DNA of 64,000 nt, taken from positions 99,226 through 163,225 of the forward strand of contig CAJTCU010000006.1 of NCBI GenBank assembly GCA_910574935.1. The letters run 5' to 3'. Below are positions 1 to 7,507 of this stretch, in pieces. The number at the start of each line of letters is the position of its first letter. Position 1 is the first letter of the stretch. The notes under the pieces are model-generated. The model ran no database searches. It saw only the letters and a list, made by a program, of their open reading frames with translations, and was not told the origin of the DNA. This DNA is from Oscillospiraceae bacterium. GTDB taxonomy: Bacteria > Bacillota > Clostridia > Oscillospirales > Acutalibacteraceae. A program made the position numbers and the translations under genes.

Positions 1-371
1 ACTTCGGGAAAGTGGAGCTCATAGCAGATGGGCACGGCCAGCCTGCCCCACTGGGTGTTCAGGCAGCGAATACGCTCCCCCGGCCGCTTGCCCTTCTCCC
101 TCTCTCCGGCAGTGAGGACGCACTTGGCGTACTGGTCCGCCACCCGACCCCCTTCTAAGATCAGAGCCAATTCCCTGCCGCCCCGTTGGCATCCGGTAAT
201 GATGGTGCCCCCTATCTGCCCGCTAAGCTCAAGGGCCAGGGACAGCTCGTCCTCGTTCCGCAGGAAGCCCTCGGGGAACAGGTACAGGTCCGCATCCCCC
301 TCCCCCAAGAGCCTGATAAGCTCCTCCTTTGCCGCAAACCGCCTGGGCACGGCCAGCACCAGCTTTGCCAT
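1..371 (-). CDS. Carbon-nitrogen hydrolase (nitrilase superfamily) family protein, 3' end beyond the window
   Basis: Reading the minus strand from the ATG at 371 gives about 123 residues that begin MAKLVLAVPRRF and run off the window. The last visible residues, PICYELHFPE, match the nucleophile-Cys block of the nitrilase superfamily (G-x-x-I-C-Y-D/E-x-x-F-P-E). An upstream FPEG segment and a Lys in DQYAKCVL could supply the Glu and Lys of the Glu-Lys-Cys triad. The start lies four bases after the pcrA stop, so the two are probably co-transcribed. The substrate cannot be inferred. Only the N-terminal half is visible. Confidence 0.7.
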   Translation of the reverse strand, partial: MAKLVLAVPRRFAAKEELIRLLGEGDADLYLFPEGFLRNEDELSLALELSGQIGGTIITGCQRGGRELALILEGGRVADQYAKCVLTAGEREKGKRPGERIRCLNTQWGRLAVPICYELHFPE

Positions 372-375
372 GGGA

Positions 376-2781
376 CTACAGCTTTTCCAGCCGGGCGAAG
401 TTTGCCATCAGCTTTTTGGTGCCCACTTTGTCAAAGGCAATTTCCAGCAGGGTATCATTGGCCATGGGCTTGGCCGTTAGAATCATGCCCGTGCCAAAGG
501 TCTTATGCTGTACCATATCCCCAGGCCTATATGTGCCCGCCGGAGAGGGCGCGTGGGGCTTGGGCCGGTAGCTGGGCAGGCCCCCCGCGGGCCGCTGGCT
601 CCCCTGTAGGCCTGGACTCTGTAGACCCTGCGCCCCCCCAAGAGGCGTCTGGCCCAAAGACTCCGGCCGGTAGGCATACTCCCGGGAACGGCTGCGCTCG
701 GTAAGCTCTTCGGGTACCTCCTGGGCGAAGCGGGAGAGCCGGTTGCGATTGGTGGAGCCGAAGATCATCCGGCTCTCGGCGTTGTAGATGTACAGCTCCT
801 CCCGGGCCCGGGTGATGGCCACATAGGCCAGGCGGCGCTCCTCCTCGACCTGAGAGGGGTCGTACAGCACCGCGTTGCCAGGAAATACCCCCTCCTCCCA
901 GCCAGGCAGGAACACCACCGGGAACTCCAGTCCCTTGGCAGAGTGGACGGTCATAAGCACCACCGAGTCCGCCGCCGCGTCGTAATTGTCAATGTCCGTG
1001 AACAGGGAGACTTCCTCCAAAAACCCGGAGAGGCTGGCCTCTTCCCCATTTTCCTGCTCGTAGCGCTGGAGCATGGTAGAGAGCTCCTGCACGTTCTCCG
1101 CCCGGTCCTCTGCCGAAGCCGGCTCATCGGTTTTTAAGAACATCAGGTAGCCGGTGTCCTCCAGCAGCTGGGCATACAGCTCGCTGGGCGCCATGCCCCC
1201 CTCGTTTTTTTCCATCAGGCTGTTCATCATGGCCACAAAGGGCAGCAGCTTGTTCCCGGCCCGGGAGATGGCCGGGTAGTCTCCCGGGTGGGAGATCACC
1301 TGGAACAGGCTTTTCCCCACCTGCTGGCCAATCTGGGCGGCGGTGTCCACCGTCTTTTCCCCCACCCCCCGCTTGGGGGTGTTGATAATGCGCCGCAGCC
1401 GTACCTCGTCCCCGGGGTTGTTGATCACGCTTAGATAGGCAATCATATCCCGCACCTCTTTGCGGTCAAAGAACCGGGTGCCGCCCAGGATGCGGTGGGG
1501 CACGCCCTGCTTGGCAAACATTCTCTCAAAGCTTAGGGACTGGCTGTTCATCCGGTAGAGAATGGCGTAGTCCGAAAATTTCCGGCCCCCTGCCACCCCG
1601 TCCAGAATGGTTTTCGCCACCCGCTGGGCCTCGTCCTGCTCGTTTTCCGCGGTGTGCAGGCGGATCTTCTCCCCGGCCCCAGCGGCGGTCCACAGGGTCT
1701 TGCCCTTGCGCTCCCGGTTGTTGGCGATCACCGCGTTAGCCGCGTCCAAGATATTCTGGGTAGAGCGGTAGTTCTGCTCTAAGCGCACCACCTTGGCCCC
1801 AGGAAAATCCTGCTCGAAATTTAGGATATTCTCAATGGTCGCCCCCCGGAACCCGTAAATACTCTGGTCGTCGTCGCCCACCACACACAGGTTATTGTGT
1901 TTTTTGGCCAAAAGACTGACAAACTCGTACTGGGCGTGGTTGGTGTCCTGGTACTCGTCCACCATGATGTAACGGAAGCGGTCCTGGTAATATTCCAGCA
2001 CGTCGGGGCATTTTTTAAAGAGGCGCACCGTGTTTGCCAGCAGGTCGTCAAAGTCCATGGCGTCGTTGTTCTCCAGCCTGTGCTGGTAGGCCTTGTAGGC
2101 CCTGGCCACCACCTTTAGCCGGAAGTCATTGCCCGCCTGGTCCTCGAACTCCTCCGGAGAGATCAGGCTGTCCTTTGCCCGGGAGATCTCCCCCAGAATC
2201 GCCTTATGGGAGAGGGACTTCTCGTTAATCTCCAGGTCCCGCATCACATCCTTCATCAGCCGGCGGCTGTCGTCGGTATCATAAATGGTAAAGTGGCTGG
2301 TGTAGCCCAGCCGGTCCCCGTCCCGGCGGAGCATTCGAGCGCAGCCAGAGTGGAAGGTGGAGGCGAAAATATCCTCTCCTTCGCTGCCCAGCATGGCGCA
2401 CAGGCGGTCTTTCAGCTCCCCCGCCGCTTTATTGGTAAAGGTGATGGCCATAATCTTCCAGGGCCGGCAGGCTGAAACCGAAAGCCGCGCCCGGGTAATC
2501 TCGGAGAGCTGCCCCCCCCGTAGGTAGTCCTGGCAGGCGGCGGCGTCCTCTTCGGAAAATTCCGGCTGAACAAAGGCGTTATTGTAGGCCTTGCCATAGC
2601 GCACCAGGTTGGCAATGCGGTTTACCAGCACCGTGGTTTTACCGCTGCCAGCTCCGGCCAAAATCAGCAGGGGACCGTCCGTCCAAAACACCGCCTCCTG
2701 CTGGCGCTGGTTCATGCGGGAGAAGTCCTTTTCCAGCACCCGGCGGCGCAGCTCTATGATTTCCTCTTTCTCATATGCCAT
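376..2781 (-). CDS. pcrA: ATP-dependent DNA helicase PcrA/UvrD (superfamily 1A)
   Basis: The 801-residue protein has the full SF1A motif set: Walker A GAGSGKT (about 43-49), motif II DEYQDTN, motif III GDDDQSIYGFRGA, motif IV QNYRSTQNIL, motif V TVHSAKGLEFPVVF and motif VI LAYVAITRAREELYI. The C-terminal segment with HKTFGTGMI resembles the Tudor-like tail by which PcrA contacts RNA polymerase. PcrA unwinds 3'-5' in nucleotide excision repair, removes RecA and resolves replication-transcription conflicts. I chose the ATG at 2781 (MAYEKEE) because a GAGAGGA Shine-Dalgarno precedes it; a longer open frame to 2874 adds 31 residues unlike the family. Confidence 0.95.
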   Translation of the reverse strand: MAYEKEEIIELRRRVLEKDFSRMNQRQQEAVFWTDGPLLILAGAGSGKTTVLVNRIANLVRYGKAYNNAFVQPEFSEEDAAACQDYLRGGQLSEITRARLSVSACRPWKIMAITFTNKAAGELKDRLCAMLGSEGEDIFASTFHSGCARMLRRDGDRLGYTSHFTIYDTDDSRRLMKDVMRDLEINEKSLSHKAILGEISRAKDSLISPEEFEDQAGNDFRLKVVARAYKAYQHRLENNDAMDFDDLLANTVRLFKKCPDVLEYYQDRFRYIMVDEYQDTNHAQYEFVSLLAKKHNNLCVVGDDDQSIYGFRGATIENILNFEQDFPGAKVVRLEQNYRSTQNILDAANAVIANNRERKGKTLWTAAGAGEKIRLHTAENEQDEAQRVAKTILDGVAGGRKFSDYAILYRMNSQSLSFERMFAKQGVPHRILGGTRFFDRKEVRDMIAYLSVINNPGDEVRLRRIINTPKRGVGEKTVDTAAQIGQQVGKSLFQVISHPGDYPAISRAGNKLLPFVAMMNSLMEKNEGGMAPSELYAQLLEDTGYLMFLKTDEPASAEDRAENVQELSTMLQRYEQENGEEASLSGFLEEVSLFTDIDNYDAAADSVVLMTVHSAKGLEFPVVFLPGWEEGVFPGNAVLYDPSQVEEERRLAYVAITRAREELYIYNAESRMIFGSTNRNRLSRFAQEVPEELTERSRSREYAYRPESLGQTPLGGAQGLQSPGLQGSQRPAGGLPSYRPKPHAPSPAGTYRPGDMVQHKTFGTGMILTAKPMANDTLLEIAFDKVGTKKLMANFARLEKL

Positions 2782-2822
2782 AAGGTTTGCCCTGTCCTCT
2801 CTTATATAATAGTCTCCGGATA

Positions 2823-2851
2823 ATTTTACCATAATGGGCGGCGAAAGGCAA
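2823..2851 (-). promoter_or_regulatory. Candidate sigma-A promoter of pcrA
   Basis: On the minus strand, a -35-like TTGCCT (2846-2851) and a -10-like TAAAAT (2823-2828) are separated by 17 bases, about 40 bases before the pcrA start. The match is moderate. Confidence 0.5.
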
Positions 2852-2867
2852 CGGCCGGTGAAAAAAT

Positions 2868-2896
2868 TTGACAAATCCCCCGCTAAGCTTTAGAAT
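2868..2896 (+). promoter_or_regulatory. Candidate sigma-A promoter of the HAD-DUF1836 operon
   Basis: TTGACA (2868-2873) and TAGAAT (2891-2896) are 17 bases apart. This divergent promoter lies next to that of pcrA and leaves a leader of about 165 bases before the HAD gene. I recognise nothing in the leader. Confidence 0.65.
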
Positions 2897-3068
2897 AGAA
2901 GAGAACCGGAAACCGGCAAGCCAAAACCGTTTCGCCGTGCCGCCTGGCGGTTGGGCCAGGGCTTAACGATCCCTTCACCTGGCTTTGCCAAGCAAAGAGG
3001 GCCAGGGAACTTTGTAATGTATCCCATCCCCCTTTGCTATTGTCTAAAAACAAGAAAGGACCTTCCCC

Positions 3069-3767
3069 ATGGAAAAACTCAAACATATCAAAGGCATTTT
3101 TTTCGACCTGGGCGGCACCCTGTTGTATCCGCCCTCGGGCAGCTGGATGTTCTCAGATCTGGCCTACCGCTATTTCCCCCGGGAAGCCCTGGGCAGCCCC
3201 CAGGCCGCCCCTATGATGGAGGAGGCCGGCCGGGTGCTGCACAGCGACCACCTGCTGACCGGTCTGGATGAGGAATACCAGCGCTTTCTACAGTATTACA
3301 CCACCGTGGCAAAGGGGCTGGGCCTATCCCTGACCCAAGAAGAGCTTGGTCTGGTGACCCGGGACAAGCTGGACAAGAGGGGAAATTACCGGCTTTTTGA
3401 CGATACCAAAGCCACCCTGAAGGCCCTGCGGGGCCGGTACCGGCTGGGCATTATTTCAGACACCTGGCCCTCCATTGTGCCCCAGCTGGAATATATGGAT
3501 ATTTTGCGGTACTTCGACTGCGCCACCTACAGCTTCGCCCTGGGAACCCTGAAGCCGGACCCCAGGATGTATGAGGACGCCCTAGAAAAAATGGGCCTGC
3601 CCGCTGAAGAAACCCTCTTTGTGGACGATCTGCCCAAGAATCTGGAAGGCGCCCGGGCCGCGGGCATTCATCCTGTGCTGATACGGGCTCTGCCGGGCGC
3701 CCCAGTGGCCCCGGAGGGCGTTCCTGTGATCGAAACAATCTCCGGCCTGCTGGACCTGCTGGACTGA
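3069..3767 (+). CDS. HAD-superfamily hydrolase (phosphoglycolate-phosphatase-like)
   Basis: The 232-residue protein has the HAD motifs in order: motif I FFDLGGTLL near residue 12, motif II around IISDTWPS, motif III Lys in KPDPRMYEDALEKMG, and motif IV LFVDDLPKNLEGA. The nucleophile Asp is present. The +2 position, Asp in most phosphatases, is Gly (DLGGT), which also occurs in several HAD subgroups and weakens a specific substrate call. The helical cap between motifs I and II fits subfamily I. An AAAGGA ribosome site precedes the ATG. It is followed after 14 bases by a DUF1836 gene, probably in the same transcript. Confidence 0.85.
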   Translation: MEKLKHIKGIFFDLGGTLLYPPSGSWMFSDLAYRYFPREALGSPQAAPMMEEAGRVLHSDHLLTGLDEEYQRFLQYYTTVAKGLGLSLTQEELGLVTRDKLDKRGNYRLFDDTKATLKALRGRYRLGIISDTWPSIVPQLEYMDILRYFDCATYSFALGTLKPDPRMYEDALEKMGLPAEETLFVDDLPKNLEGARAAGIHPVLIRALPGAPVAPEGVPVIETISGLLDLLD

Positions 3768-3781
3768 AAGGGGGAAACACA

Positions 3782-4312
3782 TTGGACGCCAACGAAAAGA
3801 TTATCCACTGGGCGGAAGAAGGGGCCCGCCTGTCTCCCCCAGATTGGGACCAGCTGCCCACCATCCCCCTGTATGTGGACCAAGTGCTCTTATACCTGCG
3901 GGATAGTCTGCACTTTTTTGAACGGGACGAGGATGATCTTCTTTTGACCAACTCCATGATCAACAACTATGTAAAGACCGGCGTGCTGGCTCACCCAGAA
4001 AAGAAAAAATACAGCCGCCAGCACCTAGCGGCACTTATAACCATCTGTATGCTGAAACAAGTGCTGGCCCTACAGGATATTGTCACCCTGCTGGACGGCG
4101 AAGATCTGGGACCCGAGCTGTACGAGCTTTTCCTTTCTGCCCATACCGGCGCGGTGCGGGAAACCTGCCAAGAGCTGGCCCAGCGCTGCCAGGCTGGAGA
4201 AAGCCCCCGGCGGCAGGCCCTGCGCCTGGCGGCGGAGGCCAACGCAAAACGGGCTGCGGCAGAGCGTATTCTGTGTGAGCTGGCCAAGGAGAAGCAGCCG
4301 GAAAAGAAATAG
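3782..4312 (+). CDS. DUF1836 domain protein (MerR-like DNA-binding fold)
   Basis: The 176-residue soluble protein starts at TTG (3782) behind GAAAGGGGG. Its core has the DUF1836 pattern: PLYVDQVLLYL, then LLTNSMINNYVKTGVL, KKKYSRQHLAALITICMLKQVL and LQDIVTLL. This arrangement resembles a MerR-type winged helix with a YLT-NSMINNYVK recognition segment, and family members are usually annotated as putative regulators. The C-terminal 60 residues are Ala/Arg-rich and probably helical. No target is known. A hairpin follows the gene, so it likely ends the HAD operon. Confidence 0.75.
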   Translation: MDANEKIIHWAEEGARLSPPDWDQLPTIPLYVDQVLLYLRDSLHFFERDEDDLLLTNSMINNYVKTGVLAHPEKKKYSRQHLAALITICMLKQVLALQDIVTLLDGEDLGPELYELFLSAHTGAVRETCQELAQRCQAGESPRRQALRLAAEANAKRAAAERILCELAKEKQPEKK

Positions 4313-4317
4313 CCCGA

Positions 4318-4374
4318 AAAAATGCCGGAGCCCCCGACCAATGGATGATGCGGGGCCCGGCGTTTTGTTTTCTT
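4318..4374 (+). terminator. Probable Rho-independent terminator after the DUF1836 gene
   Basis: GCCGGAGCCCC (4324-4334) can pair with GGGGCCCGGC (4352-4361) with one bulge, followed by a T-rich stretch. The loop is long, so confidence is moderate. Confidence 0.5.
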
Positions 4375-4378
4375 GTCT

Positions 4379-4556
4379 TATGGCAATCCCGCAGAATTCT
4401 AAGTACCGTATTGGGCAGTCAGATTTCTCGTCAGAGGGTACAGATTGAGCGCCGTCTATCTCACCATTGACAAGCGAAAGCTGTGCGCTATCACGGAAAA
4501 TCTGCAAGCAAGACGGTGCTTAAGGCGCCACCCGCGAATGGTGCGGGGGTGCCTTA
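4379..4556. mobile_element. Family A miniature inverted-repeat element, copy 1 (178 bp)
   Basis: The element begins TATGGCAATCCCGCAGAATTC and ends with the near-inverse of that sequence (4536-4556). Each end abuts a TA dinucleotide, as expected for TA-target (Tc1/IS630-type) insertion. By eye it differs from copy 2 (11274-11451) at about 13 of 178 positions. The right end also folds into its own hairpin, because the terminal repeat is preceded by an inverse of itself. On the minus strand an open frame with a PIRYLEFCGIA segment is conserved between copies. No transposase is encoded. Confidence 0.8.
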
Positions 4557-4778
4557 TAGCTTAAAGTCCTCTGGGTCAAAGTCCCTGGTGCGCAGAGGCG
4601 GCGCTGGGAGGGGCTCCCGCTTTAGAGGGTCGTATCGGTACGCCTTGCAGCGGGCTGCCTCTGTCTTTTTATGCAGCGTACACGCCGGGCTACCCGCTGG
4701 CCCGCCATTGTACGTGCAGTACTGGCAGTCCGGAGGAATCTCCCCGCCAAACAGGGGGGCTTTTTTCTTTTTGAACAT
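4554..4778 (-). CDS. Small conserved Cys-containing protein of unknown function
   Basis: The 74-residue protein starts MFKKKKAPLFGG with an AGGTGA ribosome site six bases upstream; a longer frame to 4811 lacks a comparable site. It has a CQYC pair near residue 18 and further Cys residues in ACTLHK and ARCKAYRYDP, a spacing that suggests metal binding. The basic N-terminus and acidic C-terminus (DFDPEDFKL) resemble a small protein I recall in other Clostridia without a function. The stop codon TAA lies at the end of the family A element, so the insertion preserved the reading frame end exactly. Confidence 0.7.
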   Translation of the reverse strand: MFKKKKAPLFGGEIPPDCQYCTYNGGPAGSPACTLHKKTEAARCKAYRYDPLKREPLPAPPLRTRDFDPEDFKL

Positions 4779-4990
4779 CCTTTTCACCTCATGATAACTT
4801 CTTTTACTCAATCAAAAAGCGGAAACCCGGCGCAGCATGCCATGGGTCTTTCGCGGGATGGCCGCGCACCGGTGGTGCCTGGCAAGCCACCGAGCCAGCA
4901 AACGAGCCGCTTTTTGCGCCAAAGACCGGAGCCATTGAACCTGGTCCCATGGGACAGCGAATGCAAGCCGCGCAAAAGCTCCCTGCCTTT

Positions 4991-5446
4991 TTACAGGCGG
5001 CTGTACGCCAGGTATGCTCCGGCCTTTAGCAAAACGGTCGCCGCCAGAGCTGCCAGGGACATATAAAACGCCGGCATATTATACAGCGCTGTAGCCGTGG
5101 TGGTGAACAAAAGGAACAGCAAAAGTACATCCACCACCAGCCCGCCGCTTTTGTCGTGGAGGTACTGCCTGCGCTCGTCCTGTTCCTCCAGCATTTTCTC
5201 TTCCAGCAGAAGCCGGTTTTTCAGCAGGGCCTTATTATGATGAATGCGAACGCCCACCCAGATCATCCCGCCAAAATAAATGACCCGGTACGTCAGGTTT
5301 GCCAGGTCTGTCATCATCCGGCTGTCGCCCCCGCCGGTTTCGCCCACTACCACCATAAAGGCCAGCATCAGCGCCAGAAGCAGCCAAAGGGCCCGGTTCC
5401 GCCACCGGATTTTTTCCGTATAGGTCGTGCTTTTCCTCTCTTTCAT
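4991..5446 (-). CDS. Small multi-pass membrane protein paired with an Xre regulator
   Basis: About 151 residues from the ATG at 5446 (MKERKSTTYTEK), behind AAGGGG. Four hydrophobic stretches are visible: ALWLLLALMLAFMVVV, a weaker VIYFGGMIWVGV, VVDVLLLFLLFTTT and YMSLAALAATVLLKAG. A charged loop (LLLEEKMLEEQDERRQY) lies between the second and third. I do not recognise a catalytic motif. Small membrane proteins directly downstream of an Xre-type regulator are common in Firmicutes, and some act as anti-regulators; that role is only inferred from position here. A longer frame to 5512 would overlap the upstream gene. Confidence 0.6.
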   Translation of the reverse strand: MKERKSTTYTEKIRWRNRALWLLLALMLAFMVVVGETGGGDSRMMTDLANLTYRVIYFGGMIWVGVRIHHNKALLKNRLLLEEKMLEEQDERRQYLHDKSGGLVVDVLLLFLLFTTTATALYNMPAFYMSLAALAATVLLKAGAYLAYSRL

Positions 5447-5483
5447 CGGTGCGTTCCCCTTTCCAGAGCCCGCTTTCGCGGCT

Positions 5484-5729
5484 CTATTTCTTTTCCCGTT
5501 CCAGGCGGTCATTTTCCAGCAGCAAGTTCTCCTTTAAGCAGCAGACTTCCTCTATGGTGGCGCCAAAAACCTGGGCCAGCCGGTAGGCAAGCATCAGCGA
5601 GGGGCTGTACTGGCCCTTCTCAATAGAAATAATGGTTCGAGCAGACACATGCACCCGCTGGGCCAGCTGCTGCTGGGTTAACCCCCCAGCGGTGCGCAGC
5701 TCTTTTACACGGTTTTTGATCTTCCCCAC
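5484..5729 (-). CDS. Xre-family helix-turn-helix regulator (YgzD-like)
   Basis: The 81-residue protein is almost entirely an HTH_3 domain. KELRTAGGLTQQQLAQRVHVSARTIISIEKGQYSPSL contains helix-turn-helix residues at about 15-40, followed by MLAYRLAQVFGATIEEVC. It is small and has no effector domain, like the compact regulators that control an adjacent membrane protein gene. It starts just downstream of a strong promoter holding two palindromes, so autoregulation is likely. Confidence 0.85.
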   Translation of the reverse strand: MGKIKNRVKELRTAGGLTQQQLAQRVHVSARTIISIEKGQYSPSLMLAYRLAQVFGATIEEVCCLKENLLLENDRLEREKK

Positions 5730-5740
5730 CCCCTTTTATG

Positions 5741-5798
5741 TGAAGCTCGCTTCCTGTGAAGTTTACTTCATGTTATCATATTTTCTGGGGTTTGTCAA
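5741..5798 (-). promoter_or_regulatory. Promoter with two operator palindromes for the Xre/membrane-protein operon
   Basis: On the minus strand, TTGACA (5793-5798) and TAACAT (5770-5775) are 17 bases apart. A perfect palindrome TGAAGTTTACTTCA (5757-5770) abuts the -10, and a second copy, TGAAGCTCGCTTCC (5741-5754), follows 16 bases away. The placement over the transcription start suggests repression by the encoded Xre protein. Confidence 0.7.
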
Positions 5799-5864
5799 GC
5801 GTTTTTTCCAACGCCTTTTTGAGAAGAGAAGGCCCCTGTGCCGCCGGGACCTATACCGTATTAC

Positions 5865-6995
5865 TCATTTATTTTGCGTCTCCTTTTGCCCCAGCATCAG
5901 TAAAAAGGCCCCGCACATCAACAGCACCGAAGCGCCCCCTGCCGCTGTTCCCGAGAATGCCCGCACCCCCTGGGTTCCGGCAGGAGCCCAGGCAGCCAAA
6001 GCCCCGTGGGGCAAAAAGGTCTGAAGCAGCAGGCAGCACCCTGCTGAAAGCAGGCCGTGCATCAACCGGAACAAAAAGTACTTCCAACGTTTTACCGGCA
6101 GTTGGGGGAAAAACGCGAACACCTGCATGTGCACGCAAAGCCCCCCAAACCCCAGCCCAAAGGCATAGACCGCCGGCCCCGCCCCCGCCTGGAGCGCGTC
6201 GCCCACGCCGCCGGTGACTTCCAGCCCAAAAGACAGCACGGCCCCCCACTGAAAGGGGCTTAACCCTCCCATACGGCTGAGCTGCCGCACCAAAAAGCCA
6301 TAAACTCCGCTGCCGTGGAGCAGCGCGGTAAAACCGGAAAACAGCACTACACATGCACACATCAAAAGCACACTGCGGGCCCCTTCATTGACCGAGCGTA
6401 TCAGTGCGCCTCCCCCCGGGGCCTCCTCCCGGAGAATCTCCTCCTCCGGCCGGGGGGCTTTCCACGCCGCCAGAACCCCCAGCAGAATCCCCGTCAGCGT
6501 AACCGAGACAAACAGCAGCAGCCCCAGCCGCCCACTGCCCAGCATCCCCCAACCCAAAAAGGTGATAACAAAGGCCACCCCGGGGTTTACACAGAATAAC
6601 AGCATACGTCCGGCCTGCTCCTGGGTGATGCGGCCCTGCTCCAGCAAAAGAGAGATCCCCCGGGCCCCGGCAGGGTATCCCCCCAGAAAGCTCATAAGCA
6701 CTGGTGCGGCACAGTGGCCGGGCAGGCGGAACAACTTCCGGGTAAGCCCCCCCAGAGGACCACCCAGGGCAGCGGCGGCCGGGGAGATCACCGCAAAGCT
6801 GGAGAGCACCATAAAGGGGAACAACGAGGGGGTCAATACCGTTAAGCATTGACTGATACTGGCCGCCACGCTTTGGCGTACCTGCTGGGGGTAGCGCAAC
6901 AGAGCCAGAAGGACCGTTAAAAAACCCAGGGCGCACAGCCCCGCCCGAAAGCCGGGCAGGGCTGGCAGATATTTCCGGCGTTCCAAAAGAACCAC
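5865..6995 (-). CDS. YlbJ-like integral membrane protein (nucleoside-recognition/Gate domain)
   Basis: The 376-residue protein has about eight hydrophobic segments. Motifs typical of the YlbJ/SpmA-type Gate fold are visible: TPSLFPFMVLSSF, MSFLGGYPAGARGISLL, and AGRMLLFCVNPGVAFVITF. YlbJ in Bacillus is a sporulation membrane protein in the mother-cell sigma-E regulon; whether this copy is the ylbJ orthologue or another Gate-domain paralogue is not decidable by eye. It starts at a GTG close to a GAAAGG site. It is divergent from yqfC, another sporulation gene. Confidence 0.7.
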   Translation of the reverse strand: MVLLERRKYLPALPGFRAGLCALGFLTVLLALLRYPQQVRQSVAASISQCLTVLTPSLFPFMVLSSFAVISPAAAALGGPLGGLTRKLFRLPGHCAAPVLMSFLGGYPAGARGISLLLEQGRITQEQAGRMLLFCVNPGVAFVITFLGWGMLGSGRLGLLLFVSVTLTGILLGVLAAWKAPRPEEEILREEAPGGGALIRSVNEGARSVLLMCACVVLFSGFTALLHGSGVYGFLVRQLSRMGGLSPFQWGAVLSFGLEVTGGVGDALQAGAGPAVYAFGLGFGGLCVHMQVFAFFPQLPVKRWKYFLFRLMHGLLSAGCCLLLQTFLPHGALAAWAPAGTQGVRAFSGTAAGGASVLLMCGAFLLMLGQKETQNK

Positions 6996-7078
6996 GACCT
7001 TTCGCCATAATAATGCCAGTATATGAGCCCTGGAGGTGATACATTCTGGGGACCGCGCATATTCATTTCACAGGGCGG

Positions 7079-7246
7079 CCAGGGCTTGTTGAAACAGAGA
7101 GAAACTGACGAATTTTTGCCCAAAAGGGGGCCATTGCAAGGAAAAAGCCGCAAGGCAATCTTCCGATTGGCGAGGATGTTTGACGCGGAAAAGGGCCGCT
7201 TCTGGGCATAAAGACGGCGTTTTCTCTCTGTTTCAACAAGCCCTGG
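7079..7246. mobile_element. Family B miniature inverted-repeat element, copy 1 (about 168 bp)
   Basis: The ends are perfect 26-bp inverted repeats: 7079-7104 reads CCAGGGCTTGTTGAAACAGA onward, and 7221-7246 is its reverse complement. The internal sequence, read on the minus strand, matches copies at 29629-29795 and 63031-63217, with a shared AAGCGGCCC core block. It encodes nothing plausible and lies 26 bases before the start of yqfC. Confidence 0.75.
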
Positions 7247-7272
7247 GCTATCAGTTTTTAAGGAGGCGCACT

Positions 7273-7497
7273 ATGGAGCTGAAGTCAAAATGCGGGGCCG
7301 TACTCTCTATCACAGGCAACCACAGCGCCGTGGTGGATGGCTGCGATGGGGTGATGGACTATGACGAAGAAAAGGTCATCCTGCGCACCGGACGGCTCAC
7401 GATACACATTACCGGCCGCCAGCTGCGGCTGCGGCGGCTGACCGAAAACTCGGCCATGATTACAGGCATGATCGACCGAGTGGAATACAGCTATTAG
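7273..7497 (+). CDS. yqfC: YqfC/YabP-family sporulation protein
   Basis: The 74-residue protein starts at the ATG at 7273 behind a strong AGGAGG. Its pattern, including VVDGCDGVMDYDEEKVILRTG and ITGRQLRLRRLTENSAMITG, fits YabP/YqfC proteins of endospore formers. YqfC is a sigma-E-controlled protein of unclear biochemical role, genetically linked to yqfD. The next gene, yqfD, starts 10 bases after the stop, and the block yqfC-yqfD-phoH-ybeY-dgkA is the conserved Firmicutes order. The leader region is occupied by a family B element. Confidence 0.85.
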   Translation: MELKSKCGAVLSITGNHSAVVDGCDGVMDYDEEKVILRTGRLTIHITGRQLRLRRLTENSAMITGMIDRVEYSY

Positions 7498-7507
7498 GGA
7501 GGCGGTC

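Noticed and set aside
4070..4507. Minus-strand frame covering part of family A element copy 1
   Set aside because: The similarity to the frame in copy 2 comes from the repeat itself; no independent evidence for a protein.
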